This document shows positions 32,943 to 42,355 of a stretch of 55,224 nt of DNA, in pieces. Each line of letters opens with the position of its first letter. Within the stretch, counting starts at the first letter, position 1. Source of the stretch: Candidatus Eisenbergiella merdipullorum (GTDB taxonomy: Bacteria > Bacillota > Clostridia > Lachnospirales > Lachnospiraceae). A program made the position numbers and the translations under genes. The notes beneath the pieces are model-generated. The model was not told the origin of the DNA. It saw nothing but the letters and a program-made list of their open reading frames with translations, and searched no databases. The stretch is from contig DWYY01000089.1 of NCBI GenBank assembly GCA_019118445.1, positions 1 through 55,224 on the forward strand, in the 5' to 3' direction.

Positions 32943-33836
32943 ATGGAAATGATGCTGCGTCAACGACAGCTCTATCTATTAATGCTGCCGGCAGTGCTCT
33001 ATACCGCACTGTTTTGTTATAAACCCATGTATGGAATTTTGATTGCATTTAAAAACTTCAGTATAAGAAAGGGGGTGTGGGGAAGTGAATGGGTAGGATT
33101 TGCCAATTTTGAAAGACTGTTCAGTTCGTATTGGTTCCCGATTATATTAAAGAATACCATTACGCTTAGTGCTCTTGGTCTGTTGATTGGATTTCCGCTT
33201 CCCATCGTATTAGCGTTGCTGCTAAATGAGGTGAGAAGTACAAGATACCGCAACACAGTGCAGACTGTATCTTATGCGCCGCATTTTATTTCTACTGTTG
33301 TCATGTGCGGTATGATAACCATGTTTTTGAATCCGAACACTGGTATTATAAATAAGTTTATCACACTGCTCGGATTTGATGCCGTTTATTTCATGCAGGA
33401 AGCATCCATGTTTAAATGGATTTATACCATAAGCGATATATGGCAGGGGATTGGATGGAGTTCCATCATTTATTTTGCGGCGTTGGCCAGTGTTGACAGA
33501 TCTCTGCTGGAGGCTGCGGACGTAGATGGCGCCAATCGTTTTCAAAAGATATGGCATATTAACATACCTGAAATTTTACCGACCATTATCATGATGTTTA
33601 TTTTGCGCTGTGGACAAATTCTAAGCATTGGCTATGAAAAAGTGTATCTGCTTCAGAATAGTATGAATCTGGTGGGGTCGGAGGTGATATCCACCTACGT
33701 GTATAAGATTGGTTTGGAACAGGCTGATTTTGCGTATTCTACAGCGGCCGGTTTATTTAACACAGTGGTAAACTGTATATTCCTGATCCTTGCTAATAAT
33801 TTATCTAAAAAAATTACAGAATCGGGTCTTTTTTAA
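32943..33836 (+). CDS. Sugar ABC transporter permease, LplB-like
   Basis: A 297-residue integral membrane permease of the LplB/binding-protein-dependent type, about six helices. It begins LRQRQLYLLMLPAVLYTALFCYKPMYGILIAF, as such proteins do. The cytoplasmic EAA loop reads LLEAADVDGANRFQKIWHINIPEILPT. The first in-frame ATG is 32943 and has no good ribosome site. A strong site with GTG at 32899 is in another frame and would encode a short MQKETAQKKQGPEKRWK leader, so the 5' end may carry a one-base frameshift. The next two genes give its partner permease and binding protein; no ATPase is encoded here, so a shared MsmK-type ATPase is probably used. Confidence 0.82.
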   Translation: MEMMLRQRQLYLLMLPAVLYTALFCYKPMYGILIAFKNFSIRKGVWGSEWVGFANFERLFSSYWFPIILKNTITLSALGLLIGFPLPIVLALLLNEVRSTRYRNTVQTVSYAPHFISTVVMCGMITMFLNPNTGIINKFITLLGFDAVYFMQEASMFKWIYTISDIWQGIGWSSIIYFAALASVDRSLLEAADVDGANRFQKIWHINIPEILPTIIMMFILRCGQILSIGYEKVYLLQNSMNLVGSEVISTYVYKIGLEQADFAYSTAAGLFNTVVNCIFLILANNLSKKITESGLF

Positions 33837-33858
33837 AAGAAGGGGAGTATGAAATGAG

Positions 33859-34773
33859 ATGAATATATGGGAAAAGAGATTGGGAGGAAGCAGTTTATTT
33901 CAGGCAACAGTAAATGTGCTGCTATTTTTATTTCTGATCATAGAATTATATCCTATCACCTATGTGATTAGCTGTTCTTTCAGTGATCCCGATGCAGTCG
34001 CTGCCGGAAAAGTCATTTTATTTCCGGAAGGATTTACATTGGATGGATACAAAAAAATTCTGGAATATGGTGAAATCTGGATCGGATATGGAAATACTAT
34101 TTTTTATACAGTTGTGGGGACTTTGGTTAACCTTGCTGTAACCCTTCCATGCGCATATGCCCTTTCCAGAAAAGAGCTAATTGGCAGAAAATACATAATG
34201 ACATTCTTTTTGATCACGATGTATGTAGGTGGCGGATTGATTCCAAGTTATCTTAATATGAAATCTTTTGGACTTGTAAATACCCGGATCGGATTGGTGA
34301 TTTTAGGGGCCCTATCCGTATATAACCTGATAGTTGCACGCACTTTTTTTGCGAACACAATACCTTATGAAATAACGGAAGCCGCCAAGATAGATGGTTG
34401 TGATGATTTTTCTATTTTTCGTAAAATTGTGATGCCGTTATCTAAGGCGATCACAGTGGTAATGATTTTGTACTATGGCATTGGTCATTGGAATTCTTAT
34501 TTTAATGCAATGATCTATCTGGAAGACAGAAATAAATTTCCGCTTCAGATGTTTTTAAGAGAAATACTGTTACAGGCAAAGTTGGCCAACGAAACTGAAA
34601 ATGCTGGATTAGTATCTGTAGAGGAAATGGAAAGGCTGTCAGAAATGGCAAAGTCAGCAGAATTGATCAAATATTGTGTGATCATAGTGGCGACTCTGCC
34701 AATGATGATTGTTTATCCTAAGCTTCAGAAGTATTTTGAAAAGGGAGTCATGATCGGGTCAGTCAAAGGATGA
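33859..34773 (+). CDS. Sugar ABC transporter permease, YtcP-like
   Basis: A 304-residue inner-membrane permease of the carbohydrate ABC (LplC/YtcP) type. About six helices are seen: VNVLLFLFLIIELYPITYVI near the start, then NLAVTLPCAYALSRKEL and the GGGLIPSYLNMKSFGLVNTR segment typical of this subfamily. The EAA loop is EITEAAKIDGCDDFSIFRKIVMPLSKA. The end, MMIVYPKLQKYFEKGVMIGSVKG, is the conserved tail. It follows the first permease by 22 bp, and the two should form the channel of one importer. Confidence 0.9.
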   Translation: MNIWEKRLGGSSLFQATVNVLLFLFLIIELYPITYVISCSFSDPDAVAAGKVILFPEGFTLDGYKKILEYGEIWIGYGNTIFYTVVGTLVNLAVTLPCAYALSRKELIGRKYIMTFFLITMYVGGGLIPSYLNMKSFGLVNTRIGLVILGALSVYNLIVARTFFANTIPYEITEAAKIDGCDDFSIFRKIVMPLSKAITVVMILYYGIGHWNSYFNAMIYLEDRNKFPLQMFLREILLQAKLANETENAGLVSVEEMERLSEMAKSAELIKYCVIIVATLPMMIVYPKLQKYFEKGVMIGSVKG

Positions 34774-34816
34774 TATTAACTGCAGAAAGCAGTTAAAATA
34801 AAAAGGAGGGTTATCT

Positions 34817-36589
34817 ATGAAAAAACGCAGACAAATTCTATGCACATTTCTTTCCATTGCAATGGCAGGGACATTGTTAGCTGGATGCGGAGGAACGGAG
34901 GGAGGTGTGGATAAAGTCGCAGAGAATCAACAAAGTACTCTAAGCAGTGAAAATACTGAAAACAGTGGAATCACCGAAAACACGGAAAGCAGTAGTGCTG
35001 GTGAAAGCACCGAAGGACAGGAAGATAGCGAGTCTCCTCGGATTTCAGATGAAGTTATCACTTTAACAGTGGCAGGCCCAAGTGGAGCAACAGCTTCTGA
35101 CTGGAATTCAACATTGCAGTTTGCTGAATATGAAAAAAGACTGGGTCTTAAATTTGATGCAACAACTTATTCCAATGAACAATGGAGCAGTAGAGTAACA
35201 TTAATGATGGCTTCAGATGAAATGCCGGATATTTTGTCGCTGACATCTCAGACAATGACCCGTGGAGATGTGCAGAAATACGCCAATGATGGTTATCTGT
35301 TAGATTTCAGCCAGTATCTGGATATCATGCCTAATGTGAAGAAGGCTATGGAAGACAATCCGGATTGGGCAAAGACCATAACCTTTGATGATGGCAAAAT
35401 TTATGGTTTTACCTATTTAAATAATTATGGTATAAGCAATTATTATCATTATTATCTGCTATCACAAGCATGGCTGGACAATGTTGGAATGGACCGTCCG
35501 GAGACTTTGGATGACTTGTATAATGTTCTTAAAGCGTTTAAAGAGCAGGACGCAAATGGAAACGGCAATCCTGATGATGAAATACCGATGGGGATGAGTA
35601 GTGGAAGGCGTAGAACCGAACTGCCAATTAAATGGGCTTTTGGTATGAATACTACGGATTATGTGTTGGCCTATATGGTAGATGAGGCGGGAAATGTCGG
35701 AATATGGGATACGACGGAAAATAACAAAGAATTTTTAAAATATATGAATAAGCTTTATTCAGAAGGTCTCATCAATCAGGATGCTTTTATTATGGATGAT
35801 ACAGAGCTTCCAAATTTAATGGTAAATAATCAGGTTGGTTACTGCGCTGGATATGGACCTGCAGGAAATACCAAGGAACTTCAAGAAAAAATGCAATGGT
35901 ATGGAGTGGTCGGCTTTATACAGGATGGCTATAATACCACCAAAAGCGCAGTGCTGGAAGGTAATTATTCAGCAGACTTTCGATTAATAGCCAATGCAGA
36001 AACAGAATATCCAGAGGAAATTGCAAAGTTCGTAGATTATCTGTTTACAGAGGAAGGTTCGTTGTCAGCATCTAATGGTTATGAAGGCGTAACTTTTAAG
36101 TATGTAGATGTTGATGGCTATCAGATAGCCGATCATACTGAGCTTGCAAATGAAGCAGGGTATGACAATGCAGAAGAATATCGAGGCAAAGTAATAGCGA
36201 TAAACGCATTTGATTTGTGTAGTTTTCCTCAGGGAACCATTTACGATATGTTAAATAATATTGATATGGCAGAACTTACGGATATTGATAGTGATTGTTG
36301 GGCAGTTGCTACCGTAAATGCTACAAGAGCAGCAGCAATACGGGCAGATGATGTGACAATTATGGACAGATTTCCTATTTTGTTTTACACAGAAGAGGAA
36401 ACATCAGAACGTACAATATTGGTTACGGATATCAGAAATTATCTGGAAACCGCAAAGGCTCAATTCATTACAGGAGAAATGGATATCGATACGTCCTGGG
36501 ATTCCTATATTGAAAAGTTGAATGAGATGGGGCTGGAAAGGCTGCTGGAGATTGACCAGGCGGCATATGACAGATATATGTCCGAATAA
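34817..36589 (+). CDS. Extracellular solute-binding lipoprotein, LplA-like
   Basis: A 590-residue substrate receptor for the importer. The signal sequence ends in lipobox LLAGC (Cys 24). A Ser/Thr/Glu linker rich in ENTE and ESS follows (about 30-75), then a type 1 extracellular solute-binding fold with DEMPDILSLTSQTMTRGDVQKYANDGYLLDFSQYLDI. An EF-hand-like calcium loop, DANGNGNPDDEIP (near 248-260), matches those in large LplA-type proteins. AAAGGAGGG precedes the start. Its position with two permeases, a sensor AraC and GH78 suggests capture of a rhamnose-containing oligosaccharide or glycoside; that is inferred. Confidence 0.9.
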   Translation: MKKRRQILCTFLSIAMAGTLLAGCGGTEGGVDKVAENQQSTLSSENTENSGITENTESSSAGESTEGQEDSESPRISDEVITLTVAGPSGATASDWNSTLQFAEYEKRLGLKFDATTYSNEQWSSRVTLMMASDEMPDILSLTSQTMTRGDVQKYANDGYLLDFSQYLDIMPNVKKAMEDNPDWAKTITFDDGKIYGFTYLNNYGISNYYHYYLLSQAWLDNVGMDRPETLDDLYNVLKAFKEQDANGNGNPDDEIPMGMSSGRRRTELPIKWAFGMNTTDYVLAYMVDEAGNVGIWDTTENNKEFLKYMNKLYSEGLINQDAFIMDDTELPNLMVNNQVGYCAGYGPAGNTKELQEKMQWYGVVGFIQDGYNTTKSAVLEGNYSADFRLIANAETEYPEEIAKFVDYLFTEEGSLSASNGYEGVTFKYVDVDGYQIADHTELANEAGYDNAEEYRGKVIAINAFDLCSFPQGTIYDMLNNIDMAELTDIDSDCWAVATVNATRAAAIRADDVTIMDRFPILFYTEEETSERTILVTDIRNYLETAKAQFITGEMDIDTSWDSYIEKLNEMGLERLLEIDQAAYDRYMSE

Positions 36590-36673
36590 GCCGAAAGCAG
36601 ATGGGTTGCTGTATATAATAGTGGCCCATCTATTTAAAATCCGATATACTGGGAACAAAAAGGAGAAAAGCAT

Positions 36674-38851
36674 ATGCATAAAGAAAGAAAACAGATCATA
36701 CGATTTTTTTTCTCACATTTTGCTATTGTTATTCCCTTATTGTTAACCAGTATTTTGGCTACAAATGTTATTTCTTATGAAATCTTAAAGAGGGAAAATG
36801 AGCTGTCACTTTATCAATTGGAAGATACAAAAGCAGAATTATGGAAGGGATACTTCAATTATGAGAATGAGAGCATTTTAATTGCCGGAAGGACTGAACT
36901 TTCTTCTGATAAAATGATAGACAATCCTATCGAGGCATATGATGGAATCGAGATATTGAAATTGAAAAATTACTTTGACGATGATATTTTCAGCGTGTTT
37001 GTTTCTTATGGAACAGATAAAGTATATTCATCCACTGGCGTATCCAGTAAAGAGGTCTACTTTTCAAAGGTTTTGGACTGTAATGATGACAGCGTTCAAA
37101 GAGGAGTTATGGCAATAGAGAGCGGTGAGGATACGGCTATACTGTTATATAAGAATCAGAAAGATGGATATATGATGTTTAGCTATAATACTAAACTGAG
37201 AAACAATATGTCTGTCAATTTTCTTATGACTTTTGAACAGCTGGAAAGATTTATCGAGCCACAGTTTGACAATGAACAATACTATGAATTGGAAACAGAA
37301 GATGGAAACCGTCTGGTATTGGGGTACGATAATACAGCAGGCAACATGGTTGTAATTGAAGAAAAGGGAATTCAATTATCAAAGAATGGAAAATACCGGG
37401 TAGTTGAGAGTGATCTGGAAGTACCCGGAATTATAATCCGGCTGTATTATAACGGAATGCCATTTAATATGAGTAAGTGGCTGGATATTGTACAGATTTT
37501 AAACATACTGCTCATTATATTGGGGGTGGCAGTCTCTACAATTTTATCATGGGTACTGACTCAAAAGCGGGTAAAAGAAATCCTGCGCCTGGAAGAAATG
37601 GCAAAAGGGGATATTAGAGATGAGTTGTCAGTAAGAAATATTTACAGCAGTTTGCAGAGTATCATTATCAGTGGAAGACAGGAAAACAGGGAACTGAAAG
37701 CAAGAATTGACAAGCAGAAGATGGAATTGAGAGACAGGATTGCCTATATGATTTTCAGTGGAGTGTTTTTTGATTCCGAAAAAATTAATCTTGCATTTCA
37801 TGACTTGGGTTTTCCTGGGTGTCCGGATCAATTTTTTATTGGGGCAATCAACGCAGATACAACGTTTGACCGTTCACAACTGCCTCCTGCTTTAAAGGAG
37901 TGCCTGTGGATCCGAATGGAACACGAAGAGCGGGAAATCATATTGTTTTTGTGTGAGTTGAAAACAGAAGATGACAGTCAGATGCAAAGAAAAATAATTG
38001 CAGAGAATATTCGAAATCAATTGAATCAAAAGCAGATGCGTAAGGTCCGTATCGGGATGAGTCAGGTGTTTACTAATCCGGTGTTGATCGATCATGCACG
38101 TATAGAAGCGATCCGAATGCTGGATGAAATTCTGAAAGGAAAACAGAAAGATTTCTATGCCTGCTGGGAAAATATACAAGAGCAGACTTTGGGAATTTTA
38201 TTTAACGAAGACATGGTCCATCTGTTTGATCATGCGTTGCATGAACAGGATTATAATGGGGCTGTAAAATATTTTCATCAGCTGCTGTATAACAGTCTGT
38301 CAAAGGATGCAACACGTCAAAATCAGCTCTATCTGCGTTATGTTGTTCTCCAGTGTATAGTACAGTATTTGAATGAGGAGAAAACTGTAGAAAATGCGGT
38401 ACTTTTGAAAGAATGCATGAATATGGATGTGACAGCCGAAAGAGAATTTACCAAAGCAGTCACAAATATACTTGATCAATGTTTGAACAGAAAAGAAGAA
38501 AGTAGCTTTACAAAAATGCTGGATTATATTCAGACCCACTATCAAAACAGCAATCTGACTTTTGAAGAAGTTGCTTCTGTCGGCGGGATCAGTAAAAGTT
38601 ATCTCAGTAAACTCTTTCGTGCAAAGCTTGACATGTCATATATTGAATATCTGATTTTGGTCCGAATGGATAAGGCATGCATTCTCCTTCGCACTACAGA
38701 TATCAGTGTGAATGAAATTGCTACGATGGTAGGTTATGCTAATGTTCCTAGCTTTCGAAGAACATTCAAAGACAGGTATGGAATCAGTGCATCAGAATAT
38801 CGAAAAAGGGAGCGGGAATATCAGGAAAACGACTACTCTGAAAAGAAGTGA
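36674..38851 (+). CDS. Membrane-bound AraC regulator with extracellular sensor
   Basis: A 725-residue one-component receptor. A membrane helix (about residues 13-33, FAIVIPLLLTSILATNVISY) and a second one (about 275-298, VQILNILLIILGVAVSTIL) flank a ~240-residue extracellular domain, the layout of Cache-type sensors. A cytoplasmic linker follows, with a coiled segment NRELKARIDKQKMELRDRI. The C-terminal AraC domain (about 615-715) reads LTFEEVASVGGISKSYLSKLFRAKLDMSY and ISVNEIATMVGYANVPSFRRTFKDRYG. AAAGGAG precedes the ATG. Proteins of this type sit beside LplA/LplB/YtcP importers in Firmicutes and induce them when substrate is present outside. Confidence 0.87.
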   Translation: MHKERKQIIRFFFSHFAIVIPLLLTSILATNVISYEILKRENELSLYQLEDTKAELWKGYFNYENESILIAGRTELSSDKMIDNPIEAYDGIEILKLKNYFDDDIFSVFVSYGTDKVYSSTGVSSKEVYFSKVLDCNDDSVQRGVMAIESGEDTAILLYKNQKDGYMMFSYNTKLRNNMSVNFLMTFEQLERFIEPQFDNEQYYELETEDGNRLVLGYDNTAGNMVVIEEKGIQLSKNGKYRVVESDLEVPGIIIRLYYNGMPFNMSKWLDIVQILNILLIILGVAVSTILSWVLTQKRVKEILRLEEMAKGDIRDELSVRNIYSSLQSIIISGRQENRELKARIDKQKMELRDRIAYMIFSGVFFDSEKINLAFHDLGFPGCPDQFFIGAINADTTFDRSQLPPALKECLWIRMEHEEREIILFLCELKTEDDSQMQRKIIAENIRNQLNQKQMRKVRIGMSQVFTNPVLIDHARIEAIRMLDEILKGKQKDFYACWENIQEQTLGILFNEDMVHLFDHALHEQDYNGAVKYFHQLLYNSLSKDATRQNQLYLRYVVLQCIVQYLNEEKTVENAVLLKECMNMDVTAEREFTKAVTNILDQCLNRKEESSFTKMLDYIQTHYQNSNLTFEEVASVGGISKSYLSKLFRAKLDMSYIEYLILVRMDKACILLRTTDISVNEIATMVGYANVPSFRRTFKDRYGISASEYRKREREYQENDYSEKK

Positions 38852-38905
38852 TAGGCTGACATCAGAAAAATCTGTTAAGTTTTTCAAAGTGCAGGGAGGA
38901 AGAGC

Positions 38906-41026
38906 ATGAACAGAAAAGAAAGTTGTATAATGGACGCCAAATGGATCGGCTGTCCGAGGATAAGTGGGCACAATAGTGTTTTGTTCCGCGGCGATTTCAG
39001 TGTAAAGAAAAAACCCGGGAAGGCAAAGCTGTCAGTTTGCTGCCTGGGATATGGGACAGTCTATATAAATGGGAAAAGGGTTACACAGGATGTGCTGACC
39101 ACTCCTTTTACCCGTTTTGATCAGCGAGTAATCTACCAGATCTATGATGTGGACGAGTTTGTTTCGAAGGGAAAGAACGTCATTGCTGTGCATTTGGGAA
39201 ATGGATGGTATAACGATGTGGCAGAAACCTGGGATTATGAAAAAGCGGTTTGGAGGCATCATCCTAAGATGATCGCGTCTCTGGAACTAACCTGGAAAGA
39301 CGGAGAAAAAGATTATATAAAGACCGGCTCCGGGTGGAAGGCCCAGGAGGGACCGGTGACCTATAACCATATCCGGGAAGGCGAATGTGTGGATGCCAGA
39401 AAAGTGATAAAGGGCTGGAATGAAGCGGATTTCGATGACAGTCTGTGGCTGACAGCGGACATATGCAGGGGGCCGGGAGGAAAACTGGAACAGACCAATA
39501 TGCCTCCGGAGCGGATCATTCGTCGCCTGGAGGGCAGACTTTTGCGGAATGGTATCTATGATTTTGGGGAAAATATCAGCGGATGGGTCTGTTTTACCGG
39601 TAGAGCGCCGGCTGGACACGAAACATCCTTGTATTTTTCAGAAAGATATCAGGATGGGGAACTGGACAGAAAAAACATCTGTGAATTTACGCTCCATGAA
39701 TTAAAGCATTGTGATCAGTATATTTTCCGGGGAGAAGGAAAAGAAGCTTTCTGCCCGGAGTTCCAGTATCATGGTTTTCGGTATGTGAAGGTGGAAAATC
39801 CACCCGGTGACTTTATCATCTGGGCAGTGGAGGTTCATACAGACCTGAAACAGGTGGGAGATTTTTCCTGCTCTGATAAAACTTTGAATCAGATTCACCG
39901 CATGTGTGTCAGATCCACTTTATCCAACTATCATGGGATTCCCACAGACTGTCCGCATAGGGAGCAGAACGGCTGGACTGGAGACGCCCTTCTTTCCAGC
40001 GAACAGGCTCTTCTTAATTTTGATATGAGAGATGCCTATGAAAAGTGGATGAAGGATTTTATCGATGTACAAAGGCCGAACGGACAGGTGCCGGGGATTG
40101 TGCCTACTTCCGGCTGGGGGTATAACTGGGGAAGTGGTCCGGCTTGGGATAGTGCCATGATCCATATTCCATGGTATGTGTATCAGAATACGCAGGATAT
40201 CAGCCTCCTGTCTTTGATGTGGGATGCGATGGAAAAGTACATGAGTTATATGGAATCAATGGAGGAGGACGGAATTGTGGAATATGGGCTGGGCGATTGG
40301 TGTCCTCCTCCTGGGGCTGTTCTGTGTCCCACAGCGGTGACAGATACCGCCTATTATTACAGGAATGCCTGCATTATGGCACAGGCCGCGCAAGTGCTGG
40401 GAAAGGAAGGAGAAAGGTATGGAAAGCTGGCGGTACGGATTCGGAAAGCTTTCCGTAAAAAGTTTATGAGCGGAGATATCCGAGAGGATAAGAGCCAGAC
40501 TTCTGTAGCCTGCAAGATCTACCAGGGCCTGTGCGATCCGGAAGAGATTCCTGCTGCGGCTGCCCATTTAGCAGAGCTGTTAAGACACAACAACTATCAT
40601 ATCGACTGCGGCATTTTAGGGACCAAGTATATATTTTCTGCACTCTCCGAGAATGGATATGCTGAGGAATTGTATCGGATGGTGACTAATCCTGAAATGC
40701 CTGGATACGGTTACTGGGTAAAGCAGGGAATGACGACTCTGTGTGAGCACTGGCAAATGAAAAGTTCTTTGAACCACCACATGTTTTCTGAAGTGGACTG
40801 CTGGTTTTACCGTTTTCTGGGCGGAATACGGATATCAGAAAAAGGAGTGGAGATCTGCCCTGTATTTTTAAAAGAGCTGGATTTCGTCAATGCAAGCCAT
40901 AGGGATATTCAGGTCTTCTATGATAGAAAGCGTTTGCAGGTGACGGTCCCATGCAAGGCAAAGGTTATCCTGAATGGGAATGTTTTCATGGTGGGTCCAG
41001 GAAGACATGAGTTTGTGTTGGATTAG
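38906..41026 (+). CDS. Alpha-L-rhamnosidase, GH78 (second)
   Basis: A 706-residue GH78 enzyme without a signal peptide, hence cytoplasmic. The N-terminal beta-domains include LSVCCLGYGTVYINGKRVTQDVL and VIAVHLGNGWYND. The catalytic barrel has the family signature IPTDCPHREQNGWTGDALLSS (about residues 345-365) and TTLCEHWQMKSSLNHHMFSEV with the later catalytic Glu. It is only distantly similar to the first GH78 here; for example CPHREQNGWTGD replaces CPQRDERLGWTGD. It ends the importer unit, so it probably removes rhamnose from what the importer brings in. GGGAGGAAGAG precedes the ATG. Its base composition lies between the AT-rich importer genes and the GC-richer flanks. Confidence 0.9.
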   Translation: MNRKESCIMDAKWIGCPRISGHNSVLFRGDFSVKKKPGKAKLSVCCLGYGTVYINGKRVTQDVLTTPFTRFDQRVIYQIYDVDEFVSKGKNVIAVHLGNGWYNDVAETWDYEKAVWRHHPKMIASLELTWKDGEKDYIKTGSGWKAQEGPVTYNHIREGECVDARKVIKGWNEADFDDSLWLTADICRGPGGKLEQTNMPPERIIRRLEGRLLRNGIYDFGENISGWVCFTGRAPAGHETSLYFSERYQDGELDRKNICEFTLHELKHCDQYIFRGEGKEAFCPEFQYHGFRYVKVENPPGDFIIWAVEVHTDLKQVGDFSCSDKTLNQIHRMCVRSTLSNYHGIPTDCPHREQNGWTGDALLSSEQALLNFDMRDAYEKWMKDFIDVQRPNGQVPGIVPTSGWGYNWGSGPAWDSAMIHIPWYVYQNTQDISLLSLMWDAMEKYMSYMESMEEDGIVEYGLGDWCPPPGAVLCPTAVTDTAYYYRNACIMAQAAQVLGKEGERYGKLAVRIRKAFRKKFMSGDIREDKSQTSVACKIYQGLCDPEEIPAAAAHLAELLRHNNYHIDCGILGTKYIFSALSENGYAEELYRMVTNPEMPGYGYWVKQGMTTLCEHWQMKSSLNHHMFSEVDCWFYRFLGGIRISEKGVEICPVFLKELDFVNASHRDIQVFYDRKRLQVTVPCKAKVILNGNVFMVGPGRHEFVLD

Positions 41027-41362
41027 CATACGATAATTATTACAATGTTTTTCTCTTGCCAATGTTATCATATATGTACAAATTCCCTGTTAAATGGTAA
41101 AAGCAGGAAGGGGAAAAAGAACCCTCAAAGCGGAAACAGAATGACGTGGTTGGAGGAGTCTCCGAGCGAAATCAAGAACAGAGCAGGTATTGATTGTGGG
41201 AAAATATCGCTATGCTAGTAAGCATTTTCTGTATCCGCTTTGTGAACTGGAACCGCATGCATATGTTGGCGGATAAGAGTCTTTTCAGTTTTCTCTTGCG
41301 GCGCGGAGTGGTATAATAGAAACCGGCGGCAGCGAAAAGAAAACGTAAGAAAGGACAAAAAG
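41027..41362 (+). other. Gap with extended -10 promoter before the aminopeptidase
   Basis: No gene, and no terminator was recognised after GH78. TGG followed by TATAAT (41309-41317) is an extended -10 promoter without a clear -35 box, about 45 bp before the aminopeptidase start. The stretch 41095-41200 is purine-rich with GGAGGAGTCTCC-like self-complementarity, but no known RNA could be assigned. Confidence 0.45.
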
Positions 41363-42235
41363 ATGGAAAAACTGGGAAGAAATGATCACTGCTGGTGCGG
41401 AAGCGGCAAAAAATACAAACAGTGCCATGAGGCATTCGATGAAAAGATCAGGCATTTTGAACTGGAGGGACACATGGTACCCACCCATGACATGATCAAA
41501 ACCCCACATCAGATCGCGGGCATCCGGGAGAGCGGCAGGATCAACACAGAGGTGCTGGACTATGTGGCGGAGCACATCCGGGAGGGAATGACCACGGCGG
41601 AGATCGACCGGCTGGTGGATACGAAGACCAGAGAGCTCGGAGGCATTCCGGCGCCGCTGGGATATGAGGGCTTTCCCAAGAGCGTCTGCACCTCCATCAA
41701 CAGCCAGGTCTGCCACGGTATCCCCAGCGAAAAGGATGTGCTGAAGGACGGCGACATCGTAAATGTGGATGTTTCCACGATTTATAACGGGTATTACGGG
41801 GATTCCTCCCGCATGTTCTGCATCGGAAATGTGAAGGAAGAAAATCTTAGGCTGGTGCGTGTGGCAAAAGAATGCATGGAGAAGGGGATTGAGCAGGTGA
41901 AGCCTTGGAAGTTCCTGGGAGATATGGCGGATGCGGTAAACCGTCATGCGAAGGAAAACGGCTACAGTGTGGTCATCGATATCGGCGGCCACGGGGTGGG
42001 GCTGGAATTCCATGAGGATCCTTTCGTCAGCTACGTGGCACCTGCCGGAACGGAAATGCTGATGGTCCCCGGAATGATCTTCACCATCGAACCGATGGTG
42101 AACATGGGGACAGCCGACATCTATGTGGATGATAAGAATGGATGGACCATTTATACGGCGGATGGGAAGCCCTCCGCACAGTGGGAAACCATGGTCCTTG
42201 TCACGGAGGATGGCTGCGAGATCCTGGCTCATTGA
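41363..42235 (+). CDS. map: Type I methionine aminopeptidase with SEC-C zinc motif
   Basis: A 290-residue enzyme that removes the initiator Met from new proteins. The N-terminus carries a SEC-C zinc-binding motif, CWCGSGKKYKQCH (residues 10-22), as on SecA tails, which may help ribosome binding. The catalytic pita-bread fold shows all metal ligands and the catalytic His: VCHGIPSE, then NVDVSTIYNGYYGDSSRMF (two Asp), GGHGVGLEFHEDP (His), FTIEPMV (Glu) and QWETMVLVTEDG (Glu). AAGAAAGGAC precedes the start. A SEC-C-tagged form is common in clostridia, often besides a plain one encoded with ribosomal proteins. Confidence 0.94.
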   Translation: MEKLGRNDHCWCGSGKKYKQCHEAFDEKIRHFELEGHMVPTHDMIKTPHQIAGIRESGRINTEVLDYVAEHIREGMTTAEIDRLVDTKTRELGGIPAPLGYEGFPKSVCTSINSQVCHGIPSEKDVLKDGDIVNVDVSTIYNGYYGDSSRMFCIGNVKEENLRLVRVAKECMEKGIEQVKPWKFLGDMADAVNRHAKENGYSVVIDIGGHGVGLEFHEDPFVSYVAPAGTEMLMVPGMIFTIEPMVNMGTADIYVDDKNGWTIYTADGKPSAQWETMVLVTEDGCEILAH

Positions 42236-42308
42236 GCACAGTACGCTCAATACGGATCGCTGCGTTCGATCCATGGAGTTGGGAAGCTTTGCGGCTGGAT
42301 ATACTTTG

Positions 42309-42338
42309 GGGGCAGACTGTCTGACGACGGTCTGCCCC
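42309..42338. terminator. Shared terminator between map and proS
   Basis: GGGGCAGAC (42309-42317) pairs perfectly with GTCTGCCCC (42330-42338) between the convergent map and proS genes. No long T-run follows on either strand, so efficiency is uncertain. Confidence 0.6.
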
Positions 42339-42355
42339 TGCTGTTGTGCGGACGC

